The notes under the pieces are model-generated. The model had not been told where the DNA came from and made no database searches. It saw only the letters and a list, made by a program, of their open reading frames with translations. Shown here piece by piece: positions 24,702 to 35,500 of a DNA stretch of 64,000 nt (within the stretch, counting starts at the first letter, position 1; every line of letters begins with the position of its first letter). A program made the translations under genes and the position numbers. The stretch spans positions 124,001-188,000 of the forward strand of contig JAAVZR010000043.1 of assembly GCA_022791755.1 (NCBI GenBank), in the 5' to 3' direction. The DNA comes from Lachnospiraceae bacterium (GTDB taxonomy: Bacteria > Bacillota > Clostridia > Lachnospirales > Lachnospiraceae).

Positions 24702-24769
24702 GAAGCCGTTTGCAAGAAGCGAAAGGATACGCATGGCCCACCGGCCATACACAGGAAAGGAGGATTCCG

Positions 24770-26569
24770 ATGGCATTGGACGGAATCGTGACAGCCAATC
24801 TGCGAAAGGAAATCGAGGACTGCGTGCTGGGAGGACGCATCAGCAAGATCGCTCAGCCGGAAGCCGACGAACTCCTTCTCACCATAAAAAGTCAAAAAGG
24901 GCAGTACCGTCTCGCACTGTGCGCCAGCGCCAGCCTGCCCTATGCCTGTTTTACCGACACGGCCAGGCAAAATCCCGCCTCCGCCCCCGGGTTCTGTATG
25001 CTGCTGCGAAAACATATCGGCGGCGGCAGGATCACCCAGGTCTCCCAGCCGGGGCTGGAACGGATCCTCAGCCTCACCGTCGAGCATCTGGATGAATTGG
25101 GGGACGTGCGCCATAAGAAGCTGATAATCGAAATTATGGGCAAGCACAGCAATCTGATTTTCTGCGACGAGGATGACCGGATTATCGACAGTATCAAGCA
25201 TATCCCTGCCACTGTCAGTTCGCTTCGTGAGGTGCTGCCGGGGCGTTCCTATTTCATCCCCAATACCCAGAATAAGAAAGATCCCCTCACACTCTCCTTC
25301 GACGAATTCATACGGGAAACGGCGAGCCGGCCTCTGCCCTGTGCCAAAGCCCTCTACTCCACCCTGACGGGCCTGAGCCCCTTGGCCGCCGAGGAAGTCT
25401 GCTTTCGCGCCTCCATTGACTCAGACGCCACCGCCTCCTCTCTGGACAGCTCGCAGAAGCAGCACCTCTACGGAACGCTCCGGCGCATGATGGAGGAGAT
25501 ATCCGGCGGACACTTCTTTCCCAATATGGTCAGCAAGAACGGCATTCCGGAAGAATTCGCCTCCATCCGTCTCACCCACCTGACCGGCCGTTCAGAGGAT
25601 CCCTCCGGTGAGCCGGCGCCCTATACACAAACCGGTTATGACTCCATCAGTCAGGTATTACAGGATTTTTATGCGGCCCGCAGCGTCCGCACCCGCATCC
25701 ATCAGAAATCGGCTGATCTCCGAAAAGTGGTCTCCACGGCGCTGGAACGGAATATAAAGAAATATGACCTTCAGCTCAGGCAGCTAAAGGACACCGAAAA
25801 GCGGGAAAAATACCGGATCTATGGCGAACTGATTCATACCTTCGGCTATCGTCTGCCGGAAGGCGCCAGGGAACTGACGGCTCCCAACTATTATGACGGC
25901 GACAGGGAAATCCGTATTCCTCTGGACCCCGAGCGCTCCGCCGCTGATAACGCTGCCCGCTATTTCGAAAAATACAATAAGCAAAAACGCACAGCCGCCG
26001 CCCTCGCCACCCTGACCCGCGATACGGCAGAGGAAATCGAACATCTGGAATCCATCGCCACCGCTCTGTGTATCTCCCGCTCCGAAGCCGACCTGGCTCA
26101 GATCAGGGAAGAGTTGCAGCAGTTTGGCTACATTAAAAAGCACGCGGCTGCCCGGCGCGGCCCCGGCTATAAAGGACAGAAAAAAGAGAAGCGCGCCGTC
26201 AGCAAGCCTCTCCACTATCTCTCCAGCGACGGCTTCCACATCTATGTGGGCAAAAATAATTATCAGAATGAAGAAATCACTTTCCGTCTGGCTGACGGCG
26301 GCGACTGGTGGTTTCATGCCAAAGGCATGCCCGGCTCCCACGTCATCGTCAAAACCGGCGGACAGGAGCTCACCGACCGCACCTTTGAGGAAGCCGGACG
26401 GCTGGCCGCCTACTATTCCAAAGGCCAGGGCAGCGAAAAAGTCGAGATCGACTATGTAAAGCGCAAGGAGGTGAAAAAGACAGCCGGCGGCAAGCCCGGT
26501 TTTGTCATCTACCACACCAACTATTCGCTCATCGCCGCGCCGGATATCGAGGGCCTCACCGAAGTATAA
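24770..26569 (+). CDS. rqcH: NFACT family protein RqcH
   Basis: A 599-residue homologue of Rqc2/NEMF. It binds stalled 50S subunits and directs alanine tailing of nascent chains for degradation; older annotation called the family fibronectin-binding proteins. The N-terminal NFACT-N domain starts [20 protein letters not shown] with [10 protein letters not shown] and later [13 protein letters not shown] coiled-coil middle follows (residues of about 290-430). The C-terminal NFACT-R domain has [19 protein letters not shown] and [17 protein letters not shown]. The start at 24770 has AAAGGAGGATTCCG upstream; an in-frame extension is unsupported. It lies 52 nt upstream of asnA. Confidence 0.93.
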   Translation: MALDGIVTANLRKEIEDCVLGGRISKIAQPEADELLLTIKSQKGQYRLALCASASLPYACFTDTARQNPASAPGFCMLLRKHIGGGRITQVSQPGLERILSLTVEHLDELGDVRHKKLIIEIMGKHSNLIFCDEDDRIIDSIKHIPATVSSLREVLPGRSYFIPNTQNKKDPLTLSFDEFIRETASRPLPCAKALYSTLTGLSPLAAEEVCFRASIDSDATASSLDSSQKQHLYGTLRRMMEEISGGHFFPNMVSKNGIPEEFASIRLTHLTGRSEDPSGEPAPYTQTGYDSISQVLQDFYAARSVRTRIHQKSADLRKVVSTALERNIKKYDLQLRQLKDTEKREKYRIYGELIHTFGYRLPEGARELTAPNYYDGDREIRIPLDPERSAADNAARYFEKYNKQKRTAAALATLTRDTAEEIEHLESIATALCISRSEADLAQIREELQQFGYIKKHAAARRGPGYKGQKKEKRAVSKPLHYLSSDGFHIYVGKNNYQNEEITFRLADGGDWWFHAKGMPGSHVIVKTGGQELTDRTFEEAGRLAAYYSKGQGSEKVEIDYVKRKEVKKTAGGKPGFVIYHTNYSLIAAPDIEGLTEV

Positions 26570-26621
26570 CCTCGGCGACCGGGGCCGACCCCACATTCTT
26601 AACACAAGGAGGAAATTAACT

Positions 26622-27629
26622 ATGAGCCTGATATTACCAGAACATTACGATCCGCGCCTGAACGTGCGGCAAACCGAGGCGGCAATCAAGTACATCCGGG
26701 ATACCTTCCAGAAGGAATTCGGACGGGAAATGAATCTGGAGCGAATCTCCGCCCCCCTCTTCGTCCGCAAAAACTCCGGCCTGAACGATGACTTAAACGG
26801 TGTGGAACGCCCGGTAGCCTTTGACATCCGGGGCATCGGCGACGATAACGTGGAGGTCGTCCATTCCCTGGCCAAATGGAAACGCATGGCTCTGGGCCGC
26901 TACGGCTTCCATGTGGGAGAGGGGCTCTACACCAATATGAACGCCATCCGCAGAGACGAGGAGTTGGATAATCTCCATTCCTGCTATGTCGATCAGTGGG
27001 ACTGGGAGAAGGTAATCCGCCGGGAAGACCGCACGGAGGAGACACTCAAAGATACCGTCCGCCACATTTTCAAAGTCATCAAGCATATGGAACACGAGGT
27101 CTGGTACAAATACCCCCAGGCGGTCAAGAAGCTTCCGGATGATATCACCTTCGTCACCTCCGAGGAGCTTCTGGAGCGTTATCCCCATCTGTCCCCCAAG
27201 GAACGCGAAAACGCCGTCACAAAGGAGTACGGCTGTGTCTTTCTCATGCACATCGGCGACACGCTGGCCAACGGCAAGCCCCACGACGGCCGGGCCCCGG
27301 ACTACGATGACTGGCATTTAAACGGAGATATTCTGTTCTGGTATGACCTGCTCGACTGCGCCCTGGAGATCTCCAGCATGGGCATCCGCGTCGATGAAGC
27401 CAGCCTGATGCGCCAGTGTGAGCTGGCCGGCTGCAAGGAAAGACTTTCACTGCCCTTCCATCAGATGCTTCTGCATCAGGAGCTGCCCTATACCATCGGC
27501 GGAGGCATCGGCCAGTCCCGGCTCTGTATGCTGCTTTTGGACCGCGCTCATGTGGGCGAGGTCCAGGCCAGCGAATGGCCCGAGGATATGCGGGTGCGGT
27601 GCGAGGAGCATCGGATTCATTTGCTGTAA
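26622..27629 (+). CDS. asnA: Aspartate--ammonia ligase (asparagine synthetase A)
   Basis: A 335-residue enzyme that makes asparagine from aspartate, ammonia and ATP, related to class II aminoacyl-tRNA synthetases. Diagnostic segments are [48 protein letters not shown] and the C-terminal [17 protein letters not shown], the class II motif 3 equivalent. Length is standard. AAGGAGG lies 9 nt before the ATG at 26622; the longer frame upstream overlaps rqcH and is rejected. Probably co-transcribed with rqcH. Confidence 0.97.
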   Translation: MSLILPEHYDPRLNVRQTEAAIKYIRDTFQKEFGREMNLERISAPLFVRKNSGLNDDLNGVERPVAFDIRGIGDDNVEVVHSLAKWKRMALGRYGFHVGEGLYTNMNAIRRDEELDNLHSCYVDQWDWEKVIRREDRTEETLKDTVRHIFKVIKHMEHEVWYKYPQAVKKLPDDITFVTSEELLERYPHLSPKERENAVTKEYGCVFLMHIGDTLANGKPHDGRAPDYDDWHLNGDILFWYDLLDCALEISSMGIRVDEASLMRQCELAGCKERLSLPFHQMLLHQELPYTIGGGIGQSRLCMLLLDRAHVGEVQASEWPEDMRVRCEEHRIHLL

Positions 27630-27642
27630 GGGTACGGGGACA

Positions 27643-27680
27643 CCGGAAAGACAGGGACCGTCCTGTCCCTGTCTTTCCGG
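27643..27680. terminator. Bidirectional hairpin between convergent asnA and spoIVA
   Basis: A perfect 16-bp stem (27643-27658 with 27665-27680) and a 6-nt loop, extended outward by a weaker GGGGACA/TGTCCGG pairing. It lies 14 nt after the asnA stop and 24 nt beyond the spoIVA stop. Neither strand has a T-run after the stem, so it may act with Rho, as an RNA 3' end stabiliser, or as a barrier to convergent transcription. Confidence 0.6.
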
Positions 27681-27703
27681 CTGTCCGGGGTTCCGTCCGC
27701 CCC

Positions 27704-29176
27704 CTATATGATTATGCAGATCATTCCTCCGTTGGAGTCATTGATAATCTTCTGTAAGGTATCCTGCAATTTCAACTGACAGTCATCCGTCATCTGGTTG
27801 ATCTTCGCCTGAATCCCGTCCTCCACGATCTGTTCCACCGATTTGCCGAAAATATTGGCTTCCCAGATTCCGCCGTCCTCATCCCGGCTTTCTCCGATAT
27901 AGGCGATCAGATCCTGAGCCTGCTGTTCCGAGCCGACGATGGGCGCGATCTCCGTCTCAATGGTAGCGCGGATCAGCGATATCGCCGGCGCCTGGGCATG
28001 CATCTTTACTCCGTATTTATTGCCGTGTTTGATCACAGACGGCTCCTCCAGGATGATTTCCTCCCTGCGGGGCGTCACTACGCCATAGCCCTTGTAGCGC
28101 ACGGTTTCCAGAGCATTCTGTACCTGCTCATACTCTGTCTTCAACCGGGAGAGCTGTCCCAGCGTCTGAAGCAGCTGATATTCTCCTGTGATCGGCAAAC
28201 CCGTGTAATCGCTGATGACTTCATAGTAGTAGGACGGCTCCACCACCATCTCCAGAGATACCTGGCCCGTGGACAAATCCACGGCGTTTTGTCGGATCTC
28301 CTTTAACTGCTCTGTCACCTGATCCCCCAGATTCTTTCCCACATCTCCGACCCGGGCGGCTTTTTCCAGAATCGTCCTGGCTGCTCCCACCAGCTGCTCC
28401 TTCAGCCAGTGGTCCCCGGGCAGGATTTCCAGCCATTTAGGAATCGTAAAGCCGATCTGGGTCACCGGAAATTCCTGCAGGATTGTGGACAGGACCCTGT
28501 TGATATCTTCTTTTTTCAGCTGTTCGCAGTTTACAGGCACCACACTGACGCCATAGTCCTGGGCCATCTGCCGTGCCATGCCGGCAGCCGGATCTGAGTA
28601 AGGCTTTTCACAGTTTAAGAGCACGACAAAAGGTTTCCCCAGCTTTTTGAGCTCACTGATGGTCTTCTGCTCCGCCGGTATGTACGCTTCCCGGGGAATT
28701 TCCCCGAATGAGCCGTCCGCCGTCACCACGATCCCTATGGTGGAATGATCGGTGATGACCTTCTTTGTACCCAGCTCCGCCGCCTGGGTAAACGGGATCT
28801 CGTAGTCAAACCAGGGTGTCTTAACCAGACGCTCCTCGTCATTTTCGATGTGCCCGGCCGCACCGTCCACCATGTATCCCACACAGTCGATCAGCCGTAC
28901 CTTGGCCTCGATCCCATCCTCCAGCTTCACGACAGCCGCCTCCTTCGGAATGAATTTGGGCTCCGTCGTCATGATCGTCTTTCCTGCCGCGCTCTGGGGC
29001 AGTTCATCTCTGGTGCGTTCCATGCTGTAGACGTCCTCCATGCCCGGCAGGACCATCAGGTCAATGAAACGCTTGATAAATGTGGATTTTCCCGTGCGGA
29101 CCGGCCCCACCACGCCGATATAGATCTCTCCTCCACACCGGACTTCAATGTCTTTGTATATATGATATGGTTCCAT
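27704..29176 (-). CDS. spoIVA: Stage IV sporulation protein A (spore coat morphogenetic ATPase)
   Basis: A 490-residue SpoIVA, which polymerises on the forespore surface using ATP and forms the basement of the coat. The N-terminal P-loop domain has GVVGPVRTGKSTFIKRF and VRLIDCVGYMVDGAAGH; TDHSTIGIVVTADGS is also typical. The C-terminal residues (NDSNGGMICIII) match the hydrophobic membrane-targeting tail of the family. The length is normal. A GGGGGT ribosome site is 6 nt upstream. A sigma-E-like promoter is at 29205-29233, consistent with mother-cell expression. Confidence 0.97.
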   Translation of the reverse strand: MEPYHIYKDIEVRCGGEIYIGVVGPVRTGKSTFIKRFIDLMVLPGMEDVYSMERTRDELPQSAAGKTIMTTEPKFIPKEAAVVKLEDGIEAKVRLIDCVGYMVDGAAGHIENDEERLVKTPWFDYEIPFTQAAELGTKKVITDHSTIGIVVTADGSFGEIPREAYIPAEQKTISELKKLGKPFVVLLNCEKPYSDPAAGMARQMAQDYGVSVVPVNCEQLKKEDINRVLSTILQEFPVTQIGFTIPKWLEILPGDHWLKEQLVGAARTILEKAARVGDVGKNLGDQVTEQLKEIRQNAVDLSTGQVSLEMVVEPSYYYEVISDYTGLPITGEYQLLQTLGQLSRLKTEYEQVQNALETVRYKGYGVVTPRREEIILEEPSVIKHGNKYGVKMHAQAPAISLIRATIETEIAPIVGSEQQAQDLIAYIGESRDEDGGIWEANIFGKSVEQIVEDGIQAKINQMTDDCQLKLQDTLQKIINDSNGGMICIII

Positions 29177-29204
29177 AAAAAGACCCCCTTGCCTATACTG
29201 GTAA

Positions 29205-29233
29205 AGTATATGCAGGGGGTGTGATGAATAGAC
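29205..29233 (-). promoter_or_regulatory. Sigma-E-like promoter of spoIVA
   Basis: Minus strand GTCTATT (29233-29227), 14-nt spacer, CATATACT (29212-29205). The -10 differs from the sigma-E consensus CATACAnT at one position and the spacing is right. The expected start of transcription is about 20 nt before the ATG. Confidence 0.55.
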
Positions 29234-29243
29234 CAGACCGTAA

Positions 29244-29320
29244 CGGACGAAGTCCGCCCGCCCCGTAGGGGCCTGAATTACAGGACGCCCAAAGGGTAAG
29301 ACCTTAACGGACGAAGTCCG
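29244..29320 (-). repeat. Tandem pair of the CGGACTTCGTCCG palindrome between galE and spoIVA
   Basis: Two copies of CGGACTTCGTCCG (minus strand, 29320-29308 and 29256-29244), 64 nt apart, each followed by GTTA[A/C]GGTCT. The first abuts the galE stop codon. Between them is another hairpin, GCCCC-TAC-GGGGC, near 29259-29272. No T-run follows, so simple intrinsic termination is not evident. Confidence 0.6.
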
Positions 29321-30337
29321 TCAGCCCTCGTAGCCGTTCGGGTTCTGTGACTGCCATCTCCAGGAATCCTCGCACATCTCCTCGATTCCGCGCTCTGCCT
29401 TCCAGCCCAGCTCCGTACAGGCCCTGGCCGGGTCCGCATAGCAGGTGGGAATATCGCCGGCACGACGGGGTTTTATCTCGTAGGGAAGCTCTTTGCCGCA
29501 GGCCTTTTCAAAGGCATGGAGTACCTCCAGCACACTGTAGCCCTTGCCGGTGCCCAGGTTATAGATATGTACGCCATCCTTCTCCTCGATCTTCCTGATC
29601 GCCTTCACATGGCCCGCCGCCAGATCCACCACATGGATATAATCCCTGACTCCGGTGCCGTCCGGCGTATCATAATCATCGCCGAACACTCCCAGGCGCT
29701 CCAGCTTGCCCACCGCCACCTGAGCGATATAGGGCACCAGATTGTTGGGAATCCCCTTGGGATCCTCGCCGATCAGGCCGCTCTTATGGGCGCCGATCGG
29801 GTTAAAATAGCGAAGCAGAATCACATTCCATTCAGGGTCCGCCACATGCAGATCCAGAAGAATCTGCTCCAGCATACTCTTAGTCTGGCCATAGGGATTG
29901 GTAATCTCTCCCTTGGGGCACTCCTCGGTAATCGGCACAAAGGCAGGATTTCCATATACGGTGGCCGAGGAGCTAAAGACAATGCTCTTCACCTGATGAC
30001 TGCGCATCACATCGCAGAGCACCAGCGTACCCGTGATATTGTTGTAATAATACTCAAGCGGCTTTGCCACCGACTCTCCCACCGCTTTAAAACCTGCGAA
30101 ATGAATAACCGAATCAATGCTCTCCCTGTCAAAAATCTCATTCAGAGCATCCCTGTCCAGAATGTCCGCCTCATAAAAGGTGACCTTCTTTCCTGTGATC
30201 TGCTCCACACGCTCCAGTGATTTGCGGCTGGCATTATAGAGATTATCCACCACCACCACATCATACCCTTCGTTCAGCAGCTCCACACAGGTATGACTTC
30301 CGATATATCCGGCCCCGCCGGTTACTAATATTGCCAT
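29321..30337 (-). CDS. galE: UDP-glucose 4-epimerase
   Basis: A 338-residue short-chain-dehydrogenase-type epimerase interconverting UDP-glucose and UDP-galactose, and in many GalE enzymes also the N-acetylated forms. NAD is bound by [11 protein letters not shown] at residues 5-15; the catalytic Ser124 is in FSSSATVYG, Tyr149 and Lys153 in PYGQTKS. Length and motif order are standard. It is the third gene of an operon with a sugar-1-phosphate nucleotidyltransferase and an N-acetylhexosamine-kinase-like protein, which points to hexosamine as well as galactose use. Confidence 0.96.
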   Translation of the reverse strand: MAILVTGGAGYIGSHTCVELLNEGYDVVVVDNLYNASRKSLERVEQITGKKVTFYEADILDRDALNEIFDRESIDSVIHFAGFKAVGESVAKPLEYYYNNITGTLVLCDVMRSHQVKSIVFSSSATVYGNPAFVPITEECPKGEITNPYGQTKSMLEQILLDLHVADPEWNVILLRYFNPIGAHKSGLIGEDPKGIPNNLVPYIAQVAVGKLERLGVFGDDYDTPDGTGVRDYIHVVDLAAGHVKAIRKIEEKDGVHIYNLGTGKGYSVLEVLHAFEKACGKELPYEIKPRRAGDIPTCYADPARACTELGWKAERGIEEMCEDSWRWQSQNPNGYEG

Positions 30338-30365
30338 AGCTCCATCCTCCTGTTTTCCATCCGGC

Positions 30366-31496
30366 TCAGCAGCAGCCCGTCTGCCGGTTCACCCGGTCCA
30401 CCACGGCCGACATCTGATCCCACTTCTCCTCCATATCCTTCACCAGCTTAAGCTGCGTGCGGCAGCGATCCAGATTCTGTCCGGCTCTGTGTGTCTTAAA
30501 ATAGACATCTCCCTGGAGATAGTCTGCCAGAAAACGCATTCCGCACTCCAGAGTCATCATTTTGGCTCCCATGGGAAGCATCCGCACCTCCGCCTCTGTC
30601 AGGCTGCCGCCGCATCCTTTCAGAAATCCTCTGGTATAGCTCTCAAAAAGTTCCAGATCCAGAGACACCTTTGACAGATCCGGTTCATCCTCTGCGGCCG
30701 TGCTGGCGCCGAAACGGATCGAATCTCCGTAATCATGGGCGGCCAGCCCCGGCATTACCGTATCCAGATCAATGACACAGAGCCCCCGCCCTGTGGCATC
30801 GTCGATCATGACATTATTCAGCTTCGTATCGTTATGGGTCACCCGAAGCGGCAGTTCCCCCCTCTTTAGCATATCCGCCAGAATATGGGTGTCCTGCTCC
30901 CTGTCCAGAATAAAGCGGATCTCCTGCTGCACATCACCGGCCCGACCGCAGACATCTTCCGCTACCGCCCTGCCAAAATCAGCCAGCCGCAGAGGGGTAT
31001 TGTGAAAATTCGGAATCGTCTCGTGAAGGGTTTCGGCCGGATAGTCCGAAAGCATCTGCTGAAAACGTCCAAAGGCCAGCGCACTCTGGTAGAAGTCTTC
31101 CGGATTTCGCACCTGGTCGTAGCAGGAGGCCCCTTCGATGAAATGATATACCCGCCAGTAATTTTTGTCCGGGTCTGTCCAGAAGCTGGCTCCATCCTTC
31201 GTGGGAACGATATTCAGAGTCTCCCGCTCCGGATCTCCTCCCTCCTCTTCGATCTTGCGTCTCAGAAAGGAAGTGACATTCACCACATTTTCCATCAGCG
31301 CCGACGGGGCGGTAAAAATGCTGTCGTTCATCCGCTGCAGGATATAACGTCTGACCGCCGGTTCCTCTCCCTCTTTTTCTACGACAACCAGGAGCGTGTC
31401 ATTGATATGACCGCTCCCGTAAGGCTCTGCGGATATCAGCCGGCCGTTCAGAGCAAAATGCTCCAAAACGGCAGGCCAATCTGTCTTCCGTGCCAT
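30366..31496 (-). CDS. Aminoglycoside-phosphotransferase-fold kinase, N-acetylhexosamine 1-kinase-like
   Basis: A 376-residue cytosolic sugar kinase candidate. The catalytic loop is [13 protein letters not shown] (Asp223, Asn228) and the metal-binding motif is [10 protein letters not shown] (Asp243/Asp245), a pattern shared with NahK of bifidobacteria, which makes GlcNAc-1-P or GalNAc-1-[12 protein letters not shown] near residue 28 is the nucleotide-binding N-lobe loop. The ATG at 31496 overlaps the TAA of the nucleotidyltransferase gene, with GGGAGGAGAATTA upstream. Its neighbours (nucleotidyltransferase and galE) support anomeric phosphorylation followed by UDP activation. Direct substrate evidence is lacking; homoserine or choline kinase is a less likely alternative. 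Confidence 0.8.
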   Translation of the reverse strand: MARKTDWPAVLEHFALNGRLISAEPYGSGHINDTLLVVVEKEGEEPAVRRYILQRMNDSIFTAPSALMENVVNVTSFLRRKIEEEGGDPERETLNIVPTKDGASFWTDPDKNYWRVYHFIEGASCYDQVRNPEDFYQSALAFGRFQQMLSDYPAETLHETIPNFHNTPLRLADFGRAVAEDVCGRAGDVQQEIRFILDREQDTHILADMLKRGELPLRVTHNDTKLNNVMIDDATGRGLCVIDLDTVMPGLAAHDYGDSIRFGASTAAEDEPDLSKVSLDLELFESYTRGFLKGCGGSLTEAEVRMLPMGAKMMTLECGMRFLADYLQGDVYFKTHRAGQNLDRCRTQLKLVKDMEEKWDQMSAVVDRVNRQTGCC

Positions 31497-32419
31497 TAAT
31501 TCTCCTCCCACAGTCTCTGAGGATACAGGCCGCTGTCCTTTAATCCCTGAATCGCTTTCACAACCTCCGGCTTATCCTCCTTATAGGTAACACCATACCA
31601 TTTATCAAGGGACTGCAGTACATTTACCGTAAGCTTTCCTTCCTTTAACAGCTCCCCTACCTTAGAGGGCAGCAGATATTCGCACTTCATGGGATTCTTA
31701 TCCAGATTGGCTGCCAGGAACGGGGCAAACCCCTCCTCCAGCCGGCGGATAATCCCGGCCGAGAAGCCCCACAGATTCATGGATACCGTGCTCTGCGCAG
31801 GAATCTCCACCCAGGTCTGCCCGTCATCCTCAGAATAGGCGGCTCCTGTCTCTGTCTTGATAATCCGGGTGCGCTCGGCGATCTCCACCAGATGACGATT
31901 CTCGTCGGTGACACAGACGCCGCGGGCCACATGACCGTTATCTGTCAGAGTATTCTTCAGTACATATCCCACCATGGCGCACTGGCTGTCATCCTCGCCA
32001 TGCTCCAGCAGATAATCGTAGATTGTCTGGAACGCATGGGCTCCATAATAGTCGTCGGCATTAATCACGGCAAAGGGGCCATCCACCACGCCCTTGCAGG
32101 CCATGATCGCCTGGGAAGTACCCCAGGGCTTCACGCGGCCCTCGGGGACCTCATATCCCTCAGGGATATCGTGCAGATCCTGATAGGCGTAGGCCACCTC
32201 GATCTGCCTGCCGATCCGGTTTCCGATGGCTGCCATAAAATCAGCCTCATTCTCCTTCTTAATAATGAAAACAACCTTCTCAAATCCCGCTCTTTTGGCA
32301 TCGAAAATAGAGAAATCAATGATAATGTGCCCATAATCGTCAATCGGATCGATCTGCTTCAGACCACCATAACGACTGCCCATTCCAGCTGCCATGATTA
32401 CTAATACCGGTTTTTTCAT
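31496..32419 (-). CDS. Sugar-1-phosphate nucleotidyltransferase family protein
   Basis: A 307-residue nucleotidyltransferase. It starts MKKPVLVIMAAGMGSRYGGL, the G-x-G-x-R substrate loop, and has the conserved PWGTSQAIMACKGVVDGPFAVINADDYYG with the metal-binding Asp pair. The C-terminal half (KWYGVTYKEDKPEVVKAIQG) is typical of this Clostridia branch. The start with AAGGAGGAGTTTAGCG is chosen over a 22-residue longer frame that overlaps the promoter. Following the operon logic it should make UDP-HexNAc or UDP-hexose from the sugar-1-phosphate produced by the next gene. Confidence 0.87.
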   Translation of the reverse strand: MKKPVLVIMAAGMGSRYGGLKQIDPIDDYGHIIIDFSIFDAKRAGFEKVVFIIKKENEADFMAAIGNRIGRQIEVAYAYQDLHDIPEGYEVPEGRVKPWGTSQAIMACKGVVDGPFAVINADDYYGAHAFQTIYDYLLEHGEDDSQCAMVGYVLKNTLTDNGHVARGVCVTDENRHLVEIAERTRIIKTETGAAYSEDDGQTWVEIPAQSTVSMNLWGFSAGIIRRLEEGFAPFLAANLDKNPMKCEYLLPSKVGELLKEGKLTVNVLQSLDKWYGVTYKEDKPEVVKAIQGLKDSGLYPQRLWEEN

Positions 32420-32483
32420 CGCTAAACTCCTCCTTGGGTTCTTTCTATACATCCGGTTTCGGGAAATACCTTCCCCCTCTATC

Positions 32484-32512
32484 ATAATAGTTCAGAATCC
32501 CAGGATAGTCAA
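32484..32512 (-). promoter_or_regulatory. Sigma-A promoter of the sugar-nucleotide operon
   Basis: Minus strand TTGACT (32512-32507), 17-nt spacer, TATTAT (32489-32484), 65 nt before the ATG at 32419. Confidence 0.8.
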
Positions 32513-32573
32513 CCAAAATCTGGGTGGGAACCGGTTTTTAAGCCGGTTTTTTACAATCCTTTCCAGTGTCTGT

Positions 32574-35500
32574 TTACTCCTTTAAAGACCCCTCATCGCC
32601 CAGATCCACCTTCTTTAAATCTCTGCGGAAAAACAGGTCATAGAGAACCGGAACAATATAAAGCGTCATAAAAGTGGCATAGGCCAGACCGCCGATGGTG
32701 ACGATGGCCATCCCTTTCCCCATGGAAGCCGCCGCACTCTTGCTGAACGCCATCGTACACATGGCCAGAATCGTGGTCAGCGCCGTCATCAGAATCGGCC
32801 GCATACGGGTCATTCCTGTTTCCACCAGCGCTTCTCTTTTTTCTCTTCCTTCCAGGCGAAGCTGATTTACATAATCTACAAATACAATACCGTTATTCAC
32901 AACCACACCGGCCAGCACCAGAAATCCCATCATGGCAATCAGCGACAATGGCTCTCCGCTGAGAAGGATAGCCAGAAGCCCGCCGGTAAAGGCCAGGGGT
33001 ATCGTAAAGAGCACGATAAAGGGAGACAGAATACTCTGGAACTGAGCCACCATGATCAGATAGATAAATACCACAGCCAGCGCGATCATCAGAAGCATAT
33101 CCCGCATGGAATCCATAACCGTGGTGCTCTCTCCGGCGATCTCTACATTGCAGCCGGCCGGCGCCTGATAGCCTGCCAGGCGTTCTTCCACCTGACGGGA
33201 CAGAAGCGTCGTATTATAACCGTCCTCCGTCACAGCACTGACCGTAAGATACCGGGCCTGATTATCACGGGTAATGGATACCAGTGACTGCGCTTCCTCC
33301 TCTCTGGCAAACTCGGACAGGATATGGGTCTCCTTCTCACTCTCGCCGCTGTCATTCTGGACCGTAATCTCAAACTCCTGCTCCATCAGATTTTCCAGGG
33401 TCACCTCGCCGATCGTGTCCACGATGATAACAGGATACTCCTGGCCTTCTATAACCAGATTCGTGGCCGTCTTCTCCGTCGTCAGGTCCGCCGCCAGCTG
33501 CGCATAGATCTGAGCTACCGTAAGACCTTTGCTCATGGCTCTGTCTTTATCCACCACGATCCGGATCTCCGTGTCGCCCTCCTCCTGGCCGAGAATCTGC
33601 ATCATATCTTCACTGGCCGCCAGCATGTCATCCAGATCCGTTCCGTAGATATTGATCTGAAGGCCGCTGGCCATCAGGCTGGAAAGATCCATGTTGGAGG
33701 TGGCCACACTGCCCTGGGCTCCCTCTTCGGCCATAATCCTCTCCATCTCGGCAGCCACGACGGAATTGTCCTGAGAGGCTTTCTCGTCTAAAAGAATGTA
33801 AAAGCTGAAGCTGGCCGGCCCGTCTGCGGAGCCGGAGCCGCTTCCCATCATACTCATCATGCCGCCCCCGGACATGGCGCCCACGGTCTCCACACCGTCG
33901 ATCTGCGCAAACAGGCTCATGAGCCGGTCCGCCAGACCATAGGCCTCCTCATCGGTGGATTCTTCCGGCGCCGTGACTGACACAGACATCTGATTGCCTC
34001 CCATCTCAGGAATCAGGATCAGCCCCATCCGGGACACCTGCCAGATACAGAATACAAGAAGCAGAATGCTGAGGGCAAGAGGCACGATCTTGACACGCAG
34101 GCAAAAACGCAGCGTCTTCTCATAGCCCTTCATGAGCCGGTCAAACAGACGGTGGGACTTCTCCTTACAATTTTTAAGCACGGTGGCGCCCATGCTGGGA
34201 ACAACGGTCAGCGCCACAATCAGGCTGGCCATCAGACTGTAGCCTATGGTCAGAGCCATATCCGTAAACAGCTGCCGTGTCAGTCCCTGGGTAAACACGA
34301 TGGGCAGGAACACGCATACTGTGGTCAGCGTGGAGGCAAAGATCGCTCCTGCCACCTGATTCGCCCCTTTGACAGCGGCTCTCGCCGCAGGCACTCCTTC
34401 GCTTCTGAGCCGGTATATGTTTTCGATCACCACGATGGAATTATCCACCAGCATCCCTACGCCCAGAGCCAGACCTGACAGAGAGATAATGTTCAATGTG
34501 ATATTGCTGAAAAACATCAGTACCACAGCAAAGAGTACGCTGATCGGTATGCTGAAGGCCACCACGATCGTAGGCTTGACATCCTTTAGAAATACGGCCA
34601 GCACAATGATGGCCAGGACCGCTCCCCAGATCAGATTGGACATAACCTCATTTACGATCATCTTGATGTAATCTCCCTGATCCATCAGAGAGATAATTTC
34701 CAGACCGCCATACTTTTCTTCCAGCTCCCCGATGGCACGGTTGCAGGCTTTGGACACATTGGAGGTGCCGGCGGTGCTTGATTTGTAGATGCTCAAAAGA
34801 ATCGCATCGTTGCCGTTCATCCGGGCATAACTCTCACCGGCATTGTCGATCATGGTCACAAAGGCCACATCCTTCAGCCGTATATCTCCGATATCGTCGA
34901 TACTGCACAAAAGCGCATTTTCCAGCTCTTCCATGGAGGAAAATTCGTCTCCCACCTTTAACAGATACTGATCCTCTCCCTCATAGATATAGCCCGCAGG
35001 CATAGAGAAATTCTGGGCATAGATCATCTGGGACAGGGTTTCCATATTCAGAAGCGCGTCCAGATTGGCATTCTCTATCGCTGTCTTCCGGGCATTTTTA
35101 AGCGCCTCCTCTCCCTCCTCGATCTGTGTCAGCGCCGATTCCAGCGCCGACTCCCCGGAGCTCATCTGCGCGTTCAGCGCGCCGAAGGTGGCAGCCGCCG
35201 TGATCTTGCCCGCTTCCAGCTGCACATAACCGGCGGCGGCTTCCTGTACGCTCTGATTGACCTGATCCAGCACCATCTTCGCCGTCTGAATTTCGATATT
35301 CAGATTGGCCAGTTCCGTATCAATCTGCGGGATACGGATCCCCACGATATCATGCAGTTTGGACAGCGTATCCACCGACAGCATGGCCGCCATCTCTCCC
35401 TGACCGGCCTGCTGCATCATCGTCTTCACGGTCTCCAGCTTCTCCGGATGGGCAATGGCATCGGCCACATCCACGGGCAGGCTGTCATGTATGGCCGCAA

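Noticed and set aside
32529..32552. Hairpin AACCGG/CCGGTT followed by T-run on the plus strand
   Set aside because: There is no plus-strand gene upstream that it could terminate, and on the minus strand the RND transcript would see no T-run; left unassigned.
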